64,000 bases of DNA from Macrocystis pyrifera (GCA_031763025.1 JASSKH010000003.1:4206718-4270717); one strand, 5' to 3'. Positions 25,787 through 37,400 are shown, counted from the first letter of the stretch. Numbers and translations: made by a program. The notes: a model not told the origin generated them from the sequence alone.

Positions 25787-27204
25787 CCCATGATTACAGC
25801 AACCGCCACTGCCTCGTTGAGAGGGAGAGGATACAATGGTTGCTGTCGCCCAGGTTAAAATGAAGGAGGAACCGTACTGCACGGACTCACGAGCAACATG
25901 ATCCCACCCGTACTGCGTCTACTCAGGCAGCGGGTGACACCAAATGTAGCATGGTGTGGGCGCAGGACACGATCCCGCCCGCACTGGGGAGGCGCTCACG
26001 CCCCTCCTCCTACTTGGGCGGCGTTTTGATAACACTAAATTAACCAACCATTGTCTTGGTCGTTATCTCGGAGTTCCCAAAAGGGATTAATACCACGTAT
26101 ACATATACGTGCACACATACATATATTTGCTGAATTTCAGATCGCTGGTCGTGTTATGCCTGCCGTTTCATTGGGCTGTGTAGACCGTAAAACTGTGTCA
26201 GCAGCTGGTGGGCCGTTTCGTTTTCTCGCTCGGCTTGCACAAACAAAAAGTCATCGGATTTTTACACTTGCGGCACCCCTTTTACCCCCAAAAAGTCCGA
26301 AGGCCTCCGAAGGGGAACCTTGTATACTAATATATACCTGGTATACATCAACTACAAAAAACAATATACCGGTGGTTTTCACAAAGCGCCTTCGCGCGTA
26401 CCGCCTTTCCCGTCCCCAAGCCACCCCTGCCCTGCCCGAAACCGGTCAAGGCTTGCCCGAACCAAAAAGCGCGATGGGGGAGGTCAGGAGGGGGGGTGGG
26501 GGAGGGTACCCATTGTCATGCATGGCGGTAGTCCTATGACCATCGACCCCATTAACAGCATCCCTACATCGCCGGGACAGGGGAGTTTTTCACCAACCCG
26601 GCAGGCCATACTTGCACCAAGCTTCGCGAAGCGCCGTGAGGTGCTGGGCGAGTCACATGACGGGCGAGCTTGCATCCTACTCAGAACCGCTTCTGAGGCG
26701 GATTTCGGCACCTCGTGCGTCCTTTCTTGCATATGGATGACCGCGTCCAACTAATGGATAGGGGGGTTAACAGCTACGAGCTCCCAAAAGAGCGCGCGCG
26801 GGGGGGGGGGGGGGGGGGGAGGGACACACACACCCCGTGACCCATCCGCCAACGCCTCTTGCCGGTTTCGAGGAGGGTCCACAAAAAAGGCAATTATACA
26901 AGGTAAAAGCATCCGCCAAAAAGATAATCATCAACTTTCAGGGAGATCGACGAAACCAGACTTCACACGGCCCAAACCATCCCCGCTACATGACGGGCGG
27001 CCTCTGAACTTTGAAACCCACCAACACTCCACCAAAAAAAATGGCATACTCACCGGCTTTGAGGAAAGCCGACATCACAGTCACCGTGGCGGCCATGCCG
27101 GTGGAGACGCAGCACGCCCCCGCCGCCCCCTCCAAACCCGCCACCTTTGCTTCCAGCGCGGAAACCGTGGGGTTGGCTGTGCGCGAGTACGAAAACCCCT
27201 TGTC
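17963..27204 (-). CDS. PLP-dependent Cys/Met metabolism enzyme (cystathionine gamma-synthase/lyase or methionine gamma-lyase type), 7 exons, N-terminus missing
   Basis: Trans-sulfuration family enzyme acting on cystathionine, homoserine esters or methionine through pyridoxal phosphate. Exons in coding order are 27204-27054, 24999-24800, 24010-23900, 22822-22704, 21007-20896, 19899-19655 and 18065-17963 (TGA). All have GT/AG borders, and the phases fit at every junction, giving 346 residues in hand. Seen in order: SYSRTANPTV (residues 5-14, tetramer and phosphate contact), CSYGGTNR, FSETPANPTL, HVCDSTFATP (Asp133, expected to hold the pyridine nitrogen), SLTKFYDGHN (Lys158, expected Schiff-base lysine), SPQAAFYILQHSKT, VRYPGLASFPQ, CPAVMTHA and a C-terminal GITDGFVRVSCGVEDTEDL. 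The family is usually 380-420 residues, so about 40-60 N-terminal residues are missing; no convincing upstream exon was found before 34 kb. Introns are 0.8-2.1 kb and full of simple repeats. The exact substrate cannot be decided from sequence alone. Confidence 0.93.
18085..18560. repeat. GGGATGGGTAC minisatellite in the enzyme's last intron
   Basis: Dozens of imperfect 9-11-bp units of GATGGGTACG and GGGATGGGTA fill the intron just upstream of the last exon (18065). Read on the minus strand it gives a meaningless 274-codon His/Pro/Ser frame. Confidence 0.85.
20538..20554. repeat. poly-G run in enzyme intron
   Basis: 17 G on the plus strand in the intron between exons 5 and 6, so poly-C in the transcript. 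Confidence 0.9.
21092..21130 (+). repeat. (CAG)13 microsatellite in enzyme intron
   Basis: Thirteen uninterrupted CAG/AGC triplets lie about 85 bp upstream of exon 5 on the coding strand, where they read as CTG. Confidence 0.9.
22924..23028. mobile_element. family B MITE in enzyme intron
   Basis: 105-bp GACC-type copy in the intron before exon 4 of the PLP enzyme gene. The left end is worn (CCACAGGGGAACATAG), while the right end is TA-flanked. Confidence 0.85.
23475..23582 (+). repeat. AGC/GGC microsatellite in enzyme intron
   Basis: Interrupted AGC, GGC and AGA triplets cover more than 100 bp. They create false Ala- or Ser/Gly-rich open frames on both strands. Confidence 0.85.
24536..24776. 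repeat. 240-bp C-rich tract (G-rich on the coding strand) at an intron start
   Basis: Almost pure C with a few T on the plus strand. In the pre-mRNA of the minus-strand enzyme gene it is G-rich and begins about 25 bp after the exon 2 donor at 24799, giving strong G-quadruplex potential. Confidence 0.85.
25002..25025. repeat. A run at a 3' splice site (T run on plus strand)
   Basis: About 23 T on the plus strand, so the coding strand reads a long A run followed by CAG at the acceptor of enzyme exon 2 (24999). The usual pyrimidine tract is absent. Confidence 0.85.
25640..25785. repeat. three long A runs in enzyme intron 1
   Basis: Runs of about 17, 21 and 28 A lie at 25644-25660, 25721-25741 and 25756-25783, within the 2-kb first sequenced intron of the enzyme gene. 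Confidence 0.85.
26510..26745 (-). repeat. dispersed repeat C, partial reverse copy in enzyme intron 1
   Basis: CATGCATGGCGGTAGTCCTA, ACATCGCCGGGACAGGGGAG and CCAACCCGGCAGGCCATACT are the complement of the 5' part-to-end of repeat C as seen at 5180-5325. It lies between exons 1 and 2 of the PLP enzyme gene. Confidence 0.6.
26800..26820. repeat. poly-G run in enzyme intron 1
   Basis: About 20 G on the plus strand, preceded by GCGCGCGC. Confidence 0.9.
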
Positions 27205-27599
27205 CTGCGGTTCGTTGGGAAAACAAATAGAGGGGGGGGGACAGCGACGTGACTTTGGGAGGGGAGGTGCGCAAGCAGAGAGGTCTCATTCCGGAAGAGG
27301 CCAAAAACACTGTTTCGTCTAACGTTGCCGGACGCCTGCGAACATAAGAGACACAAGTCATCGCCTGTTGGAAGGTGAAGAAACGTTTTGAAATCTATTT
27401 TGGTGCCAGGAACAATCTTCGAAGCAACACCGGGCAGACATGCGACGCGAGTGGTCGAAGTGCCAGCTTGAGACTTCCGTGCCAACCGGCATTCCCAGGA
27501 ATCTGTCGAAAGCAGCCGTGTGCCACATCGCACGCACACCCCCCTCCCCCTTACCCCCGAGCACGAGCGTACCCGGACAGCACCGGATGTGATTGAACT

Positions 27600-27865
27600 A
27601 GTTCAACGAACAGACCGCACCGCACCGCGCCGCCGGAAAAAAAAACAAAAGTTCAACCGGCATCGCTCGAAGCCGGTGCCATACTCGTTCCGCGGCAGTA
27701 CAGGGCTGGCTAGTGGTCTGGTGAGGCGCTTGAACGATGTCAATGAACAGACCGCACCGCACCGCACCGCACCGCGTCGCCGGAGTTCAACTTCAACCGG
27801 CATCGCTTGAAGTCGGTGCCATGTTCGTTCGGTATTCGTTCCGCGGCAGGACAGAGCCGGTGGTG
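27600..27865. repeat. tandem duplication with CCGCA repeats upstream of the enzyme exons
   Basis: Two copies (about 27602-27707 and 27739-27862) share CAGACCGCACCGCACCGC, TTCAACCGGCATCGCT, GAAGTCGGTGCCAT and CGTTCCGCGGCAG. The missing N-terminal exon of the enzyme was sought here without success. Confidence 0.7.
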
Positions 27866-28099
27866 TGGTCCATTCGGTGCTGGGTTCCGAGGGCGCACCA
27901 AAAGAGGAGAGTCAGTGAAAGAGCAATCGTAAATCACGTAGCAGTGATTAACTGAACTGACTCGCACCCCTCCTCGCACAAAGGGCACCGGTAAATCACT
28001 CTGCCTTAAGTCGTATACCAGGACTACACATGAAAAATAAATAAAAAAAAAAAAAAGGAAGCGGCTTACGGTACACTCCTTCCCTAGAGTCACAAGGAG

Positions 28100-29930
28100 A
28101 ACAACCCGGAACTATGGATATTTCTGGACGATACTAGAAAAAAAAAAGGACCGTTTTTCGGGAAATGTCTACTTGGATCTAGCACACATATCATACCGGT
28201 ACCACCTCCCCCCCCCCCCCCTGTGTGGGACCCGAACAACAAAAGCGGGGTGTCGTTTTTTTGTTTCACTTTTTTTCGCTGTCGTATCAGGTGCAAAACT
28301 GCCATTTTCGTGCACAGACGTCGTCAATGACGGGCAGATGTTTGCGCGTAAAGATCCCTTTTGACTGTAAAAAAAAAAAAAAAAAAACAACAACAACAAC
28401 AACCATAAAACAAACTCCAAGAATTGGCAAAACGAGGCACCACGGGGAGTCCTGCCCTCGCTTTCCCGCCCGCCCTTGGTGCAAGCAGTATAATGAAGAA
28501 AAAGGGAAAAAAGGAGGTCGAGTTTTCACTGCCAAAATAGAGCCAGGGCGGCATGGGGGCCGCGAAGCAGCGACGATTACAACCAGCTACGAAGATCAGT
28601 GCAATCTGTCTGTCCGACTTAATCTACATGCGCATGTGGTCCACGGAAACAAAAGGTGGAGTCTCAACTGGTCAATGGCCAATTGACCGCGTTCGTCGCG
28701 GAAAATACATGCCCGGTACGAGGTACAACATATAGAGCGTACATTGACAATAACTGCTGTGGTCGAAAATACACCGTTTTCGTCCGCACAGCACAGCACA
28801 GTAGTTGAAGTTGCATCTTCACGCTGGCCCGTGAGGCTGAGTGCAAGCACAAAACAAAAGCGGAACGAAAACGGATATAGAGCCTTCGAAGAAAACTGTG
28901 ACCAGCGACGAAACAAAAAAAACGAAGGAATCCATCCTCCTCAGTGGGAAGCTCCAAAAAACAGCTCCATCCGTCCTACATAAAGCAGCACGTCCAATTT
29001 ATGCCAACCAACCGAGTCGACTCTGACTGAGCTTCGTTGCTGCCGGGGTCGCTTCAAGTTTCCGAATGAAGAGTTCTGAAGCCAGCACGGAGCCTCCGGA
29101 GAGTGCGTCGTTCGAGGCAATTAAGGTTTCGAGGGTATGTTCAGAGTGGGCGTTTCTCGTTGGCGGGTCAATACTGTAATCAAGTGATACTGTAGGTGTA
29201 CTGTACCAGGCTACAATAATGACCTCGTTTCATGTGTGAATATACAACATATCATGTACCTGATCCATCCATACACAACATATGATAATATTATACGAAA
29301 ATACAAGAACCGTGAGGCGAAAAGGCCAGCGGTGCGGTCCAACACGTATGATGTAGCCTCAGGGTGCTTGCGAAGAATCTGGTTGGGTTGCATTTTTCGT
29401 AGTATGTTTCCTATGAATACATATTTAGCAATCCCAACCCACGAAAAAACTACTTGATGTGGGAAAAAGTGACCTAAAAGTGAAGTTTTTTTACCTGCTG
29501 TAAGTATGCTTGGTTTGGGTAAGCAACTCTGTGGGTTGGTTAGCAAGCGGAGCAACATTTGACCACCTGTTAAACCAATCAGCTCTTCATGTTCGTCGGA
29601 TTCAGTAAAAACCTACCTGGTATGTTTTTATATCCCAACCAAATTGGATTATCACAAGCACCCTCTATTACACACTATGGCAACACATTACATAAAGCTC
29701 TCTCTATATATACAACCCCTGCAGACACTGCTGTCAAGTCACTACTCGAATATATGCCAGCGTGCAACCGAAGAAGTTTTTAAGCCATTGGGCCGCGTCA
29801 CCTACATACAGGTGCATACCTGGTAGTAGTCTATACCCCAGTCTGCTGCTACATGCTGCCCGGGTGCGAGTTGACTTGTCGCTTGTTGGTCGATTGTTTG
29901 TTGTGTTGGTGTCAGGGAGTTGGTTGTTTT
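28100..29930. other. region upstream of the enzyme gene, no exon identified
   Basis: Searched on the minus strand for the enzyme's N-terminal residues; no frame fits. A short plus-strand frame from ATG 29067 ends at a GTATGT donor-like site but has no partner exon. Confidence 0.5.
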
Positions 29931-29934
29931 AATA

Positions 29935-30039
29935 TTATGGGGGTCCATAGTTAATGGGCCCAAATTTTGTTAGAAAAAATAGGTAAATATATTGGTTTTT
30001 ATGTATACGATAGGTCATATTAACTATGGACCCCCGTAA
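29935..30039. mobile_element. family B MITE
   Basis: 105-bp GTCC-type copy between TA dinucleotides. It is the first of four copies within 700 bp. Confidence 0.9.
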
Positions 30040-30133
30040 TAGTGTTGTTGCCGTTCTGACGCTCTCGCAGATAAGGTTGGTTGGGTGTTGGTCGGGGTTG
30101 TTGGGGTGCCTCCGCAATCTACCACTACTCATA

Positions 30134-30238
30134 TTACGGAGGGCCATAGTAAATAGGACCTACGGTACACACAAAAACCTATACATTCCCCTCATTTTAC
30201 CAACAATGTTTGGTCCTATTTACTATGGCCCCCCGTAA
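30134..30238. mobile_element. family B MITE, GACC-like
   Basis: 105 bp, TA-flanked. The ends carry GGCCATAGTAAATAGGACC, a third end variant. Confidence 0.9.
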
Positions 30239-30399
30239 TAGCACAGAGTAGTACCAGCTACTCTGTACCAGGTATGATACTGTATGAGCACCAAGTTGAC
30301 TGCACCATAGCCATCAGCCAACATCTACAGTAGTAGATATACCACGAAGCGCAGAACGCACGAGTACCATTACTACTATTAATAGTACTTCCCCTGCTA

Positions 30400-30506
30400 T
30401 TATGGGGGGGTCCATAGTAAATAGGACCAAATATTGTTAAAAAAAATAGGGAAATACATAAGTTTTTGTGTGTATCGTAGGTCCTATTAACTATGGTCCC
30501 CCGTAA
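30400..30506. mobile_element. family B MITE
   Basis: 107 bp with an extra G run at the left end, TA-flanked. It is separated from the next copy only by TACTAGTA. Confidence 0.9.
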
Positions 30507-30514
30507 TACTAGTA

Positions 30515-30621
30515 CTACTGGGGACCATATAGTAAATAGGACCGAACATTGTTAGTAAAAATAGGTAAATATATAGGTTTTTGTCTTTAGCGTAGGTTCT
30601 ATTTACTATAGTCCCCCGTAA
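30515..30621. mobile_element. family B MITE
   Basis: 107-bp GACC-type copy with a 2-bp insertion in the left end (CCATATAGTAAATAGG). It lies 8 bp from the preceding copy. Confidence 0.87.
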
Positions 30622-30960
30622 TACTATACCACTGCTGTGTACGACAATTATTATTAATAATAGTATGACATGACACAGAGAGCTTGCAAAAATGATGAGT
30701 TTCGACGAAATCCTCCATCTCACAGAACATCTTTGGTTTTAAATCTTGCAAAAACCCGTAAAGCCAGCGACAATGATATCGCATTATTCCCGGTAGATAT
30801 TGGTGCTATTGGTGCATGCATGTTGATACCGCACATACTGGAGATGAAATGCCGGGGCCCAGGAACTCGCAAGGCCGAGGAACAGTACTGGTTTCCCTTC
30901 ACTGCCAGTTGCCCGCTATAGATAGTGCCTGTAGAATCGCTTCGGACAGATGGGATTAAC

Positions 30961-31180
30961 CAGTGCGGTAGCGTGCGGAGTAAATAGTGCCGGTTGGCGC
31001 TAAAACTACAATGCCGGTGTTTTTGGCTGGCGCATACCAGCACTAAAGAGGCAGCACTACTGACCATAACCAGTGTGGTAATGTGCCGAGTATATAGTGC
31101 CGGTTGGCGCCAAAACTATAATGCCGGTATTTCTGGCTGGCGCATAGCAGCACTAAATAGGGACCACTACTGAACATACA
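30961..31180. repeat. 110-bp tandem duplication
   Basis: CAGTGCGGTAGCGTGC at 30961 and CAGTGTGGTAATGTGC at 31071 start two copies sharing AGTGCCGGTTGGCGC, AATGCCGGT and GGCTGGCGCATA. Confidence 0.8.
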
Positions 31181-31360
31181 CAAAACTGGCACCGTTTGCA
31201 CCAGCGCGCGTTCTGCCGTCTTGACCCTAGAGTGCATCGTCTCGACACCACGTTAATCAGGAGGAGAACACGCAGCGCAGCACGCACGAGCACCACTGCT
31301 ACCCCTACTACGAGCAGTGCTGTTGTACGGGCTTACATACGTACGGACATCAAAATACTA

Positions 31361-31465
31361 TCGTGGGGGTCCATAGTTAACAGGACCTATGGTATACATA
31401 AAAACCTATATATTTACCTATTTTTACTAACAAAATTTGGTCCCATTAACTATGGACGCCCGTAA
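31361..31465. mobile_element. family B MITE
   Basis: 105-bp GTCC-type copy with the same internal orientation as the copies at 9632 and 12806. TA flanks both sides. Confidence 0.9.
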
Positions 31466-31685
31466 TACGAGTGTTGAGCATCAACAGAAGAAGCCTCCTC
31501 ACCACGCTCCGAAAGACATCGCACTTCAACAACCGGAGTGCACTGCTGCTGTTGCACTGACACACAACGAATCGAGGCCGTACCGAACCTTCCGCAGCAC
31601 TTTCTTCGGCAGGGTATTGACCGAGCGCATGCCCCCGGTGTCAGGGCTGCGAGTTGCCTGGGCTTCTCGGCTAGTAAATAAACTA

Positions 31686-32097
31686 TTACAGGGGTCCATA
31701 GTTAATAGGACCTATGCGTGCCTGTCAAGATCAATTTCGTGGGTTCAAGTCCCACCGAGTGCATGCTCATAGGGACTTTTTCTTGCATAAAAAATTGATA
31801 AGCGGAAAGCGCGAAAGCGTGAGTTGGCCACATTCGATGAAAATCGACGAGCACTGGGAATGCTGAACCCTATGCGCGACAAAAATAAAAGGCACGTACC
31901 GGGGGGGGGAAAGGGACGACACCTGTGACCACGGCTTGTCCAGAAGATCGTCGAGGGTAAAACCTCCTACGAGTGGGCTGGGAAGTAAAAGTGATGGATA
32001 AAAAAAAATAAAAAAAAAAAATGTTATACATAAAAACCTATAAATTTACCTATTTTGACTGACATTATTTGGTAGTATTTACTATGGTCCCTCGTAA
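31686..32097. mobile_element. family B MITE split by a SINE
   Basis: The left part (31686 to about 31716) has the GTCC-type end and GTTAATAGGACCTATG. The right part (about 32021-32097) resumes with TTATACATAAAAACCTATAA and ends in CTCGTAA. The 300 bp between them is a SINE, so the SINE jumped into an existing MITE. Confidence 0.85.
31717..32020 (+). mobile_element. tRNA-derived SINE, 5'-truncated, inside a MITE
   Basis: It begins within the tRNA-like part (GTCAAGATCAATTTCGTGGG) and contains the B-box GTTCAAGTCCCAC. It runs through the shared body (GCATGCTCATAGGGACTTTT, GACCACGGCTTGTCCAG) and ends in an A-rich tail (31999-32020). It matches the minus-strand copies near 37.5 and 46 kb. The short repeat ATG on both sides may be part of the target duplication. 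Confidence 0.85.
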
Positions 32098-32099
32098 TT

Positions 32100-34190
32100 G
32101 TTGGTTGGCGAACGCCGGTCAACTAAATTGACTTGTCAGTGGCTTGACTATTCATAGTCGGCTGGCGCTAAACGGCTTCATTTTACCCGGTACTTCGTAC
32201 ATACAAAATGTATAACCTCAAGTATAAAATATACGTCAACGGCCTTCGGCACTGCCTTCGGCACCAACATCGATCGTCGCAGTAGACCTCTCAGCTGTCT
32301 CTTCCTCTCTGAACGAGCGGTCGTACGGGGAAATGCGACCCCCGTACACAGGAAACAAGCCTCCTATAAACAAGCAAAGTGAAAAAAGTCGGACAGTTGG
32401 CATCGCTACGACTGACTGTAACACGTACCCAACTGACACCTACAACGGTAGGATTAATATTTATAGCTGGCGAGTTTTTGGTCATCCAGGTCACAGCTCT
32501 ATACACCCGGTATACTTTGGTCGGTGTCCTACCGAAACCCTTAGATTGTTTGCACGCATCATAAGAGACTGTAGGAAAGTACTGAGTAGTGTATAGCCCT
32601 GACTGCTGTCTACAAGTCACCTGTCTAAACTTCAGCTTGCAAGCCCTCTCACAACTCAGCTCCTGAGGTCTCTGCGTTTACGATGTATGACACGTACGAG
32701 ACCAGACAGCTGGCCGGCTGCATTCCGGTGCTTGGGTTGAAGCTGAAGCAGTGTACTTTCATCGTATATACCACAGGTACAATATCGAACCCCAGGCCAT
32801 ATATCAGGCGCGAGTACAGCCAGTGTGCTGTCATACCATGTACCAGGTACGAGGTATACTTGGTACCTGGTATGATATTAACAGCAGTACCAACCCTTGC
32901 GACAAGCGGAGCCACCTTCTCCAAAATGTTACAGAAGTGATGGGGTTTTAGTATAGGACTCGGGGAATGTGACAAGCGGCACAACAGCGAATGCGTCGAC
33001 AGGTGGGAGCCAGGGTTGATGAACATACCAGACCCTTGCACCTGCACCTGCAGCAGTGGCTTGTGGCACAAACGGTGGACATAGTCAACAGCACGATCAA
33101 TACGAACCCTGACCAAGCAGATCAGTACGACGTACTCACCGCCAATGAACAGACATAATGAGGGGTTTTATGTCTTATTCCAGCTATTAATATCATGTCA
33201 ATACAACCTGTACCCGGCTACTGCTACTGCTGTATTACTAAATCTTGTATTAATAGCTAATGTGGAAGGTAGGTACCAGGAACGAGGTAGCTCCTGCAGA
33301 ACTACGGCTGCTCGTATTCCTTGGGGTACCTATAACAAAATGCACAAGTACAGCACCAATAGCGATACTACAGTAGTATGTCGTTGGTGAGGTTGGGCAT
33401 GGTGGCGGTGTCACGCTGCCCGCGACTATGCCACAGCTGCTGTGCTCGTGCAGCCGTCTGTTGGGCTGGCTGGCGTAATCAGCAGTTAATCCTTTTTACA
33501 ACTATCTCACCAGGTAAGTTTCAACAGATTGCTGAATAAATGTAGTCGATTGCACGATGGGTGTCAGGATGGCGCCGCTCTCCTTGTCCGGGTTCACGCC
33601 CTCGTGCACAAACTTGCTGCAGGCACGACAGCAACGGATTTCCATATGTCACGGCGGGCGTGAGAGAGTCGGGCGAGAGGGTTACACGGGGCCATGATAG
33701 TCACATGTGTTCGTGCCACCTCAGGGCCACAAACGCTGCATGCAGCACTGGAAGAGAAGCAAAAGAGGGCAAATTGCGTTACAAGTTCAACAAGCTCTAC
33801 GACAGTTATGTGCATCGATGGCAGTCGTTCGCTCCGCACAGCACGCCTTGAGGCTCACGTTTCCATCGACATATCTTTGCCTTCCGGCCACGTCCCCGTT
33901 CCTGCCGACATGATCCTTTCGTGTTGCGGTAGACAGCAGTGGATCTGAGATGGAGTGATCAGAGCGCGGCGCTACGGCGGTGGCGATCTACCAGGAAACT
34001 TACGTTGCCTCCCCGTCCGTTGCCGCCCATAGAAGTCTCTAGAAACCCTTACATTGATATTTTGAAGGATTTTGAAGGGGCCATATTTTGAAGTTTTAAA
34101 AAGTTGTCCCCTGCTGGCAGAAGGTTGACGGCTGGCGGGCGTGAGAGATTAGACAGCAGTAAAACTCTCCAGCGGACACGCTGGACTCTT
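32100..34190. other. intergenic, no gene seen
   Basis: Holds paired TACCWGGTA motifs at 32841 and 32864. The 155-codon minus frame (32649-33116) is within chance length. Confidence 0.55.
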
Positions 34191-34424
34191 TGAATGGTCC
34201 AACCCGGAACCCTATTTCTTTTTTCCAGGAAACACAGTTGGCTCAATTGCCGCAGCTGTAATGTTAAATTGAAGCTCCACCCTCTGGTGTCGACTGCTTG
34301 GCGAGTACTCTTGCTGCTGCTTCTTCTCCTGCTCTTGCCGTCGTCGGTGGTTCTGATTCCCAGATTGCTGGGTCTGCACAGCGGTGCAACAGCAGAAGCG
34401 GCCGAAAACGGACCACAGCCGAGG

Positions 34425-37400
34425 ATGACGGAAACTTTGCGCCAATTCAGAGCGCACCAGGTAGCCACTGGCACGGCAGTACGGGAAGGCGTGACGAAGT
34501 TCGTGCTTCAAGAATACGTCGGCGTCCCGACCGGGCAGGAGTCAGGCTCGGGCTCGGAGAGCAGCAGCTCATCATCGTCGTGGCGGACGTTGAGCTTCGA
34601 GGATGTCACCGGGCTGTGGCGCAGCAGTCCGACGTTCGCCGAGATGTTCGCGGCGTCGATAGCAGCGGTTCCCTCGGAGGCTTTATTTTGGGAGTCTGCC
34701 CCCGTTACAAGAACTACCATGGTGAGGGAAGAGCACGGTCTTGTCGCTGAAAAGCGGAAGTTGGCCAAAATCGATGAAACTCGACGAATGTTAATGCTGC
34801 ACCATACCCGGGTATGTATGCGCGATCAGAATTAAGAAGGGGTGCTACCTGTTCGTCTTCTCGGGTACCGGACGGGATTACCCGTACGGGTACTACCCGC
34901 CACCGAGTCCGAGCCCGACCCATAACCCGCCGGGTATTTCGGGCCGGGTACCCGGGTATCCGGTTAGCAACGTCCCCTGGATGAGTAAGCCTTATAATAC
35001 CTCCAGAAACCCCCTCCTCTGTCGCTGCCAGAACTCGTCGGGGTCCATGCCAATTTTGGGGGGTGCAATAGTGTGTCTTGTCGACAGTTCTTCTTTTCAG
35101 ATATTATTAATAGTATGGGATGAAAGAGTGGAAGCACCTCCACGCAGGTGCTTCCGCCCCGTCGGCGAAAACCGCCCCAGAGTATTGATATAATATTGTG
35201 CATATCATGTACTCTGCGTTAGTTTCTCCGACGATAAAGAACTATGTCATATCTATTCTCGTACCAGGTATATACATGTTCGTGTGAGATATCTCCTGAT
35301 TACCTGAACAAATTTCGTATCGTATTCCAATATCATGATAATTTGCGTCCGTGGGGTGGGCGGGCGGAGTCTCAATTCTTCTTCTTGCTTCTTTCTTGCC
35401 TCTAAGTAGAAGCAAGGCTTGCTGAGTGATCTTGTCAGAGCTACAGGTTCGTCTATTATTAATAATACATTAATACGATGAGGCGGTTCTCGATACGGGG
35501 ATGGGGAATTGTTTTGGAACTATTTTCGATCTCCTTCTCCGAGGATCCGTTTGTATCTTGTCGACAGTTCTTCTCAGATAGTACATGGGATGAAAGGGTG
35601 GAAACACCTCCTTCCTGTTGTCGGTGCTACCACCCCTCCCTCACTTTCAACGGTCCTTTCGGACTTTGGATAGGTTCGTGTGATTTATTCATCAACTGTA
35701 CGGACACAGGCCTTTTGTCCCATACTTGACGTCACTTTCCTCCTCGGTGGCTAGTCGACTCCAAGTAATATCTCTACTCATGCTCTATCGTATCATATCA
35801 TAAGCTCGTTACATGCAAAACTGAAAGACGTGAAAACCTCGTATGGCTCCAAACACGGCGAGGCGGAATTTGCGGGGTGGCAGATGCAAAAAAAAAAAAA
35901 AATGATGGGGTTCACACAGATCCCCGGATCCTTCGACGGGAGGGTGCTGGGCAGACACGTGCTCCAACCCGGGCTACCGGCCGTCCCGGTCAGGAGCTAC
36001 GCCAGAGGGGGCGGAGAAGGAGCCTCGGGGCACTGCATCCCCAGTCCTGCACATGCTCCAAATCCCGCACAAGCGGGGCGGGGGTCAGGATACCAACGCG
36101 GCCGCGGCACCTTCGGTAGGAGCGGAGGGGGGGGGTAGGGGTGGCAAGCGCATGTGCGGTGTCTGCTCCCGTAAAGGTTTGCCGGCTGACCACTCGCACA
36201 GAACATGCCCCCTTACCACCTGCCACCATTCATTGCCATCAGAATGGGCATGTGAGGGCAAACTGCCCGAACCCGTAAGATGAGGGGCTCATGTGAGATT
36301 TTGAGATGGGCGTCGTGAAAGGGAGTGGATGACCGATGAAATGTGGGCGAGTAGCATTACATAGCGTAAGAGAGGGTCTGACAACACTCAGCAACAGGAA
36401 CGAAAGGCGGTAGTTCTGTTTGTAAAAACACGGAAGAAGGCGTCATCAAGGCCAGGAGCGGAAGTAGTTGTTGGTTTGACATATGTCTTCACGGGGGGCA
36501 ACAGCACAACAGGGACAAGTGGACGGCGGCGTTGGTCGCGTTTGCGGCCTAACAAATAGGAGGCAGGCAGGTTACAAAATCGGAGCGGTCTCTCCGTGAG
36601 CGGACGTGTTACCTCAGAATGATGAATCGGTTCTCGGAGAGTCTTGAATCAAGTCCACTCGTTTCTAATATGCTACTGTACGAGCATATCATACATGACC
36701 ATGATTCCACCTCCTGTTCTGTTCGCTGTACCCTATTTTCTGTTTTTATTCGCCACCCCCATATTGAGAACTCGGCTTTTTTTTTGTTCATTAGAGTGTT
36801 TGCGGAAAAATGCCTCCAGGAGTATAGTCTCCTCCGGCCGAAAAAGGTGAAATCCCTTCCCATCATCATCTTGGCGTTTTTGCGGACGAAGTAAACCAAA
36901 TCCTGCAGGCAACGCCTCCGACATTGAGGAGGGGGGTGGGGTTGTGCGGCAATGTGGCAAAACGAAGAAAATAACGAAAAGAACAAGAACAGTGTGCGAG
37001 GCAAGGGCGCCCGGAAAAAAAAAATTGAACCGTCACGGTTTTTTTTTTTCGCAAGACAGCGGGGGGGGGGGGGGGGGGGGGGGGCGTACTCGATAGGAGA
37101 GATGTACTCGATATCATGCATGGCATGGCCGTAGCAGTCGTATGACCGTAGACCCTCGCATCCCGACAGGGGGGGGGGGTTACTAGAACCAAGTGAAAAA
37201 AATGAAAATAAGGAACATTTTTTCTCTTTTCTTTTTTCATCATATTATCACAACGGTTGCAACGGTTCTCCATTCCGACTTCTCGAGGTGTGGTGTGTCG
37301 TTTTCTCTTTTCCACGGACGCCCCTGCTGTGCGAGTAGCAATGGCAGCCTGGTAACGGGTGTCGGCGGCAGAGTTGACCGCAGTGCCGCCACTGCTATCC

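Noticed and set aside
29067-29137. First exon of a plus-strand gene (MKSSEASTEPPESASFEAIK, then a GTATGT donor)
   Set aside because: No partner exon was found downstream, and the stretch is too short to support alone.
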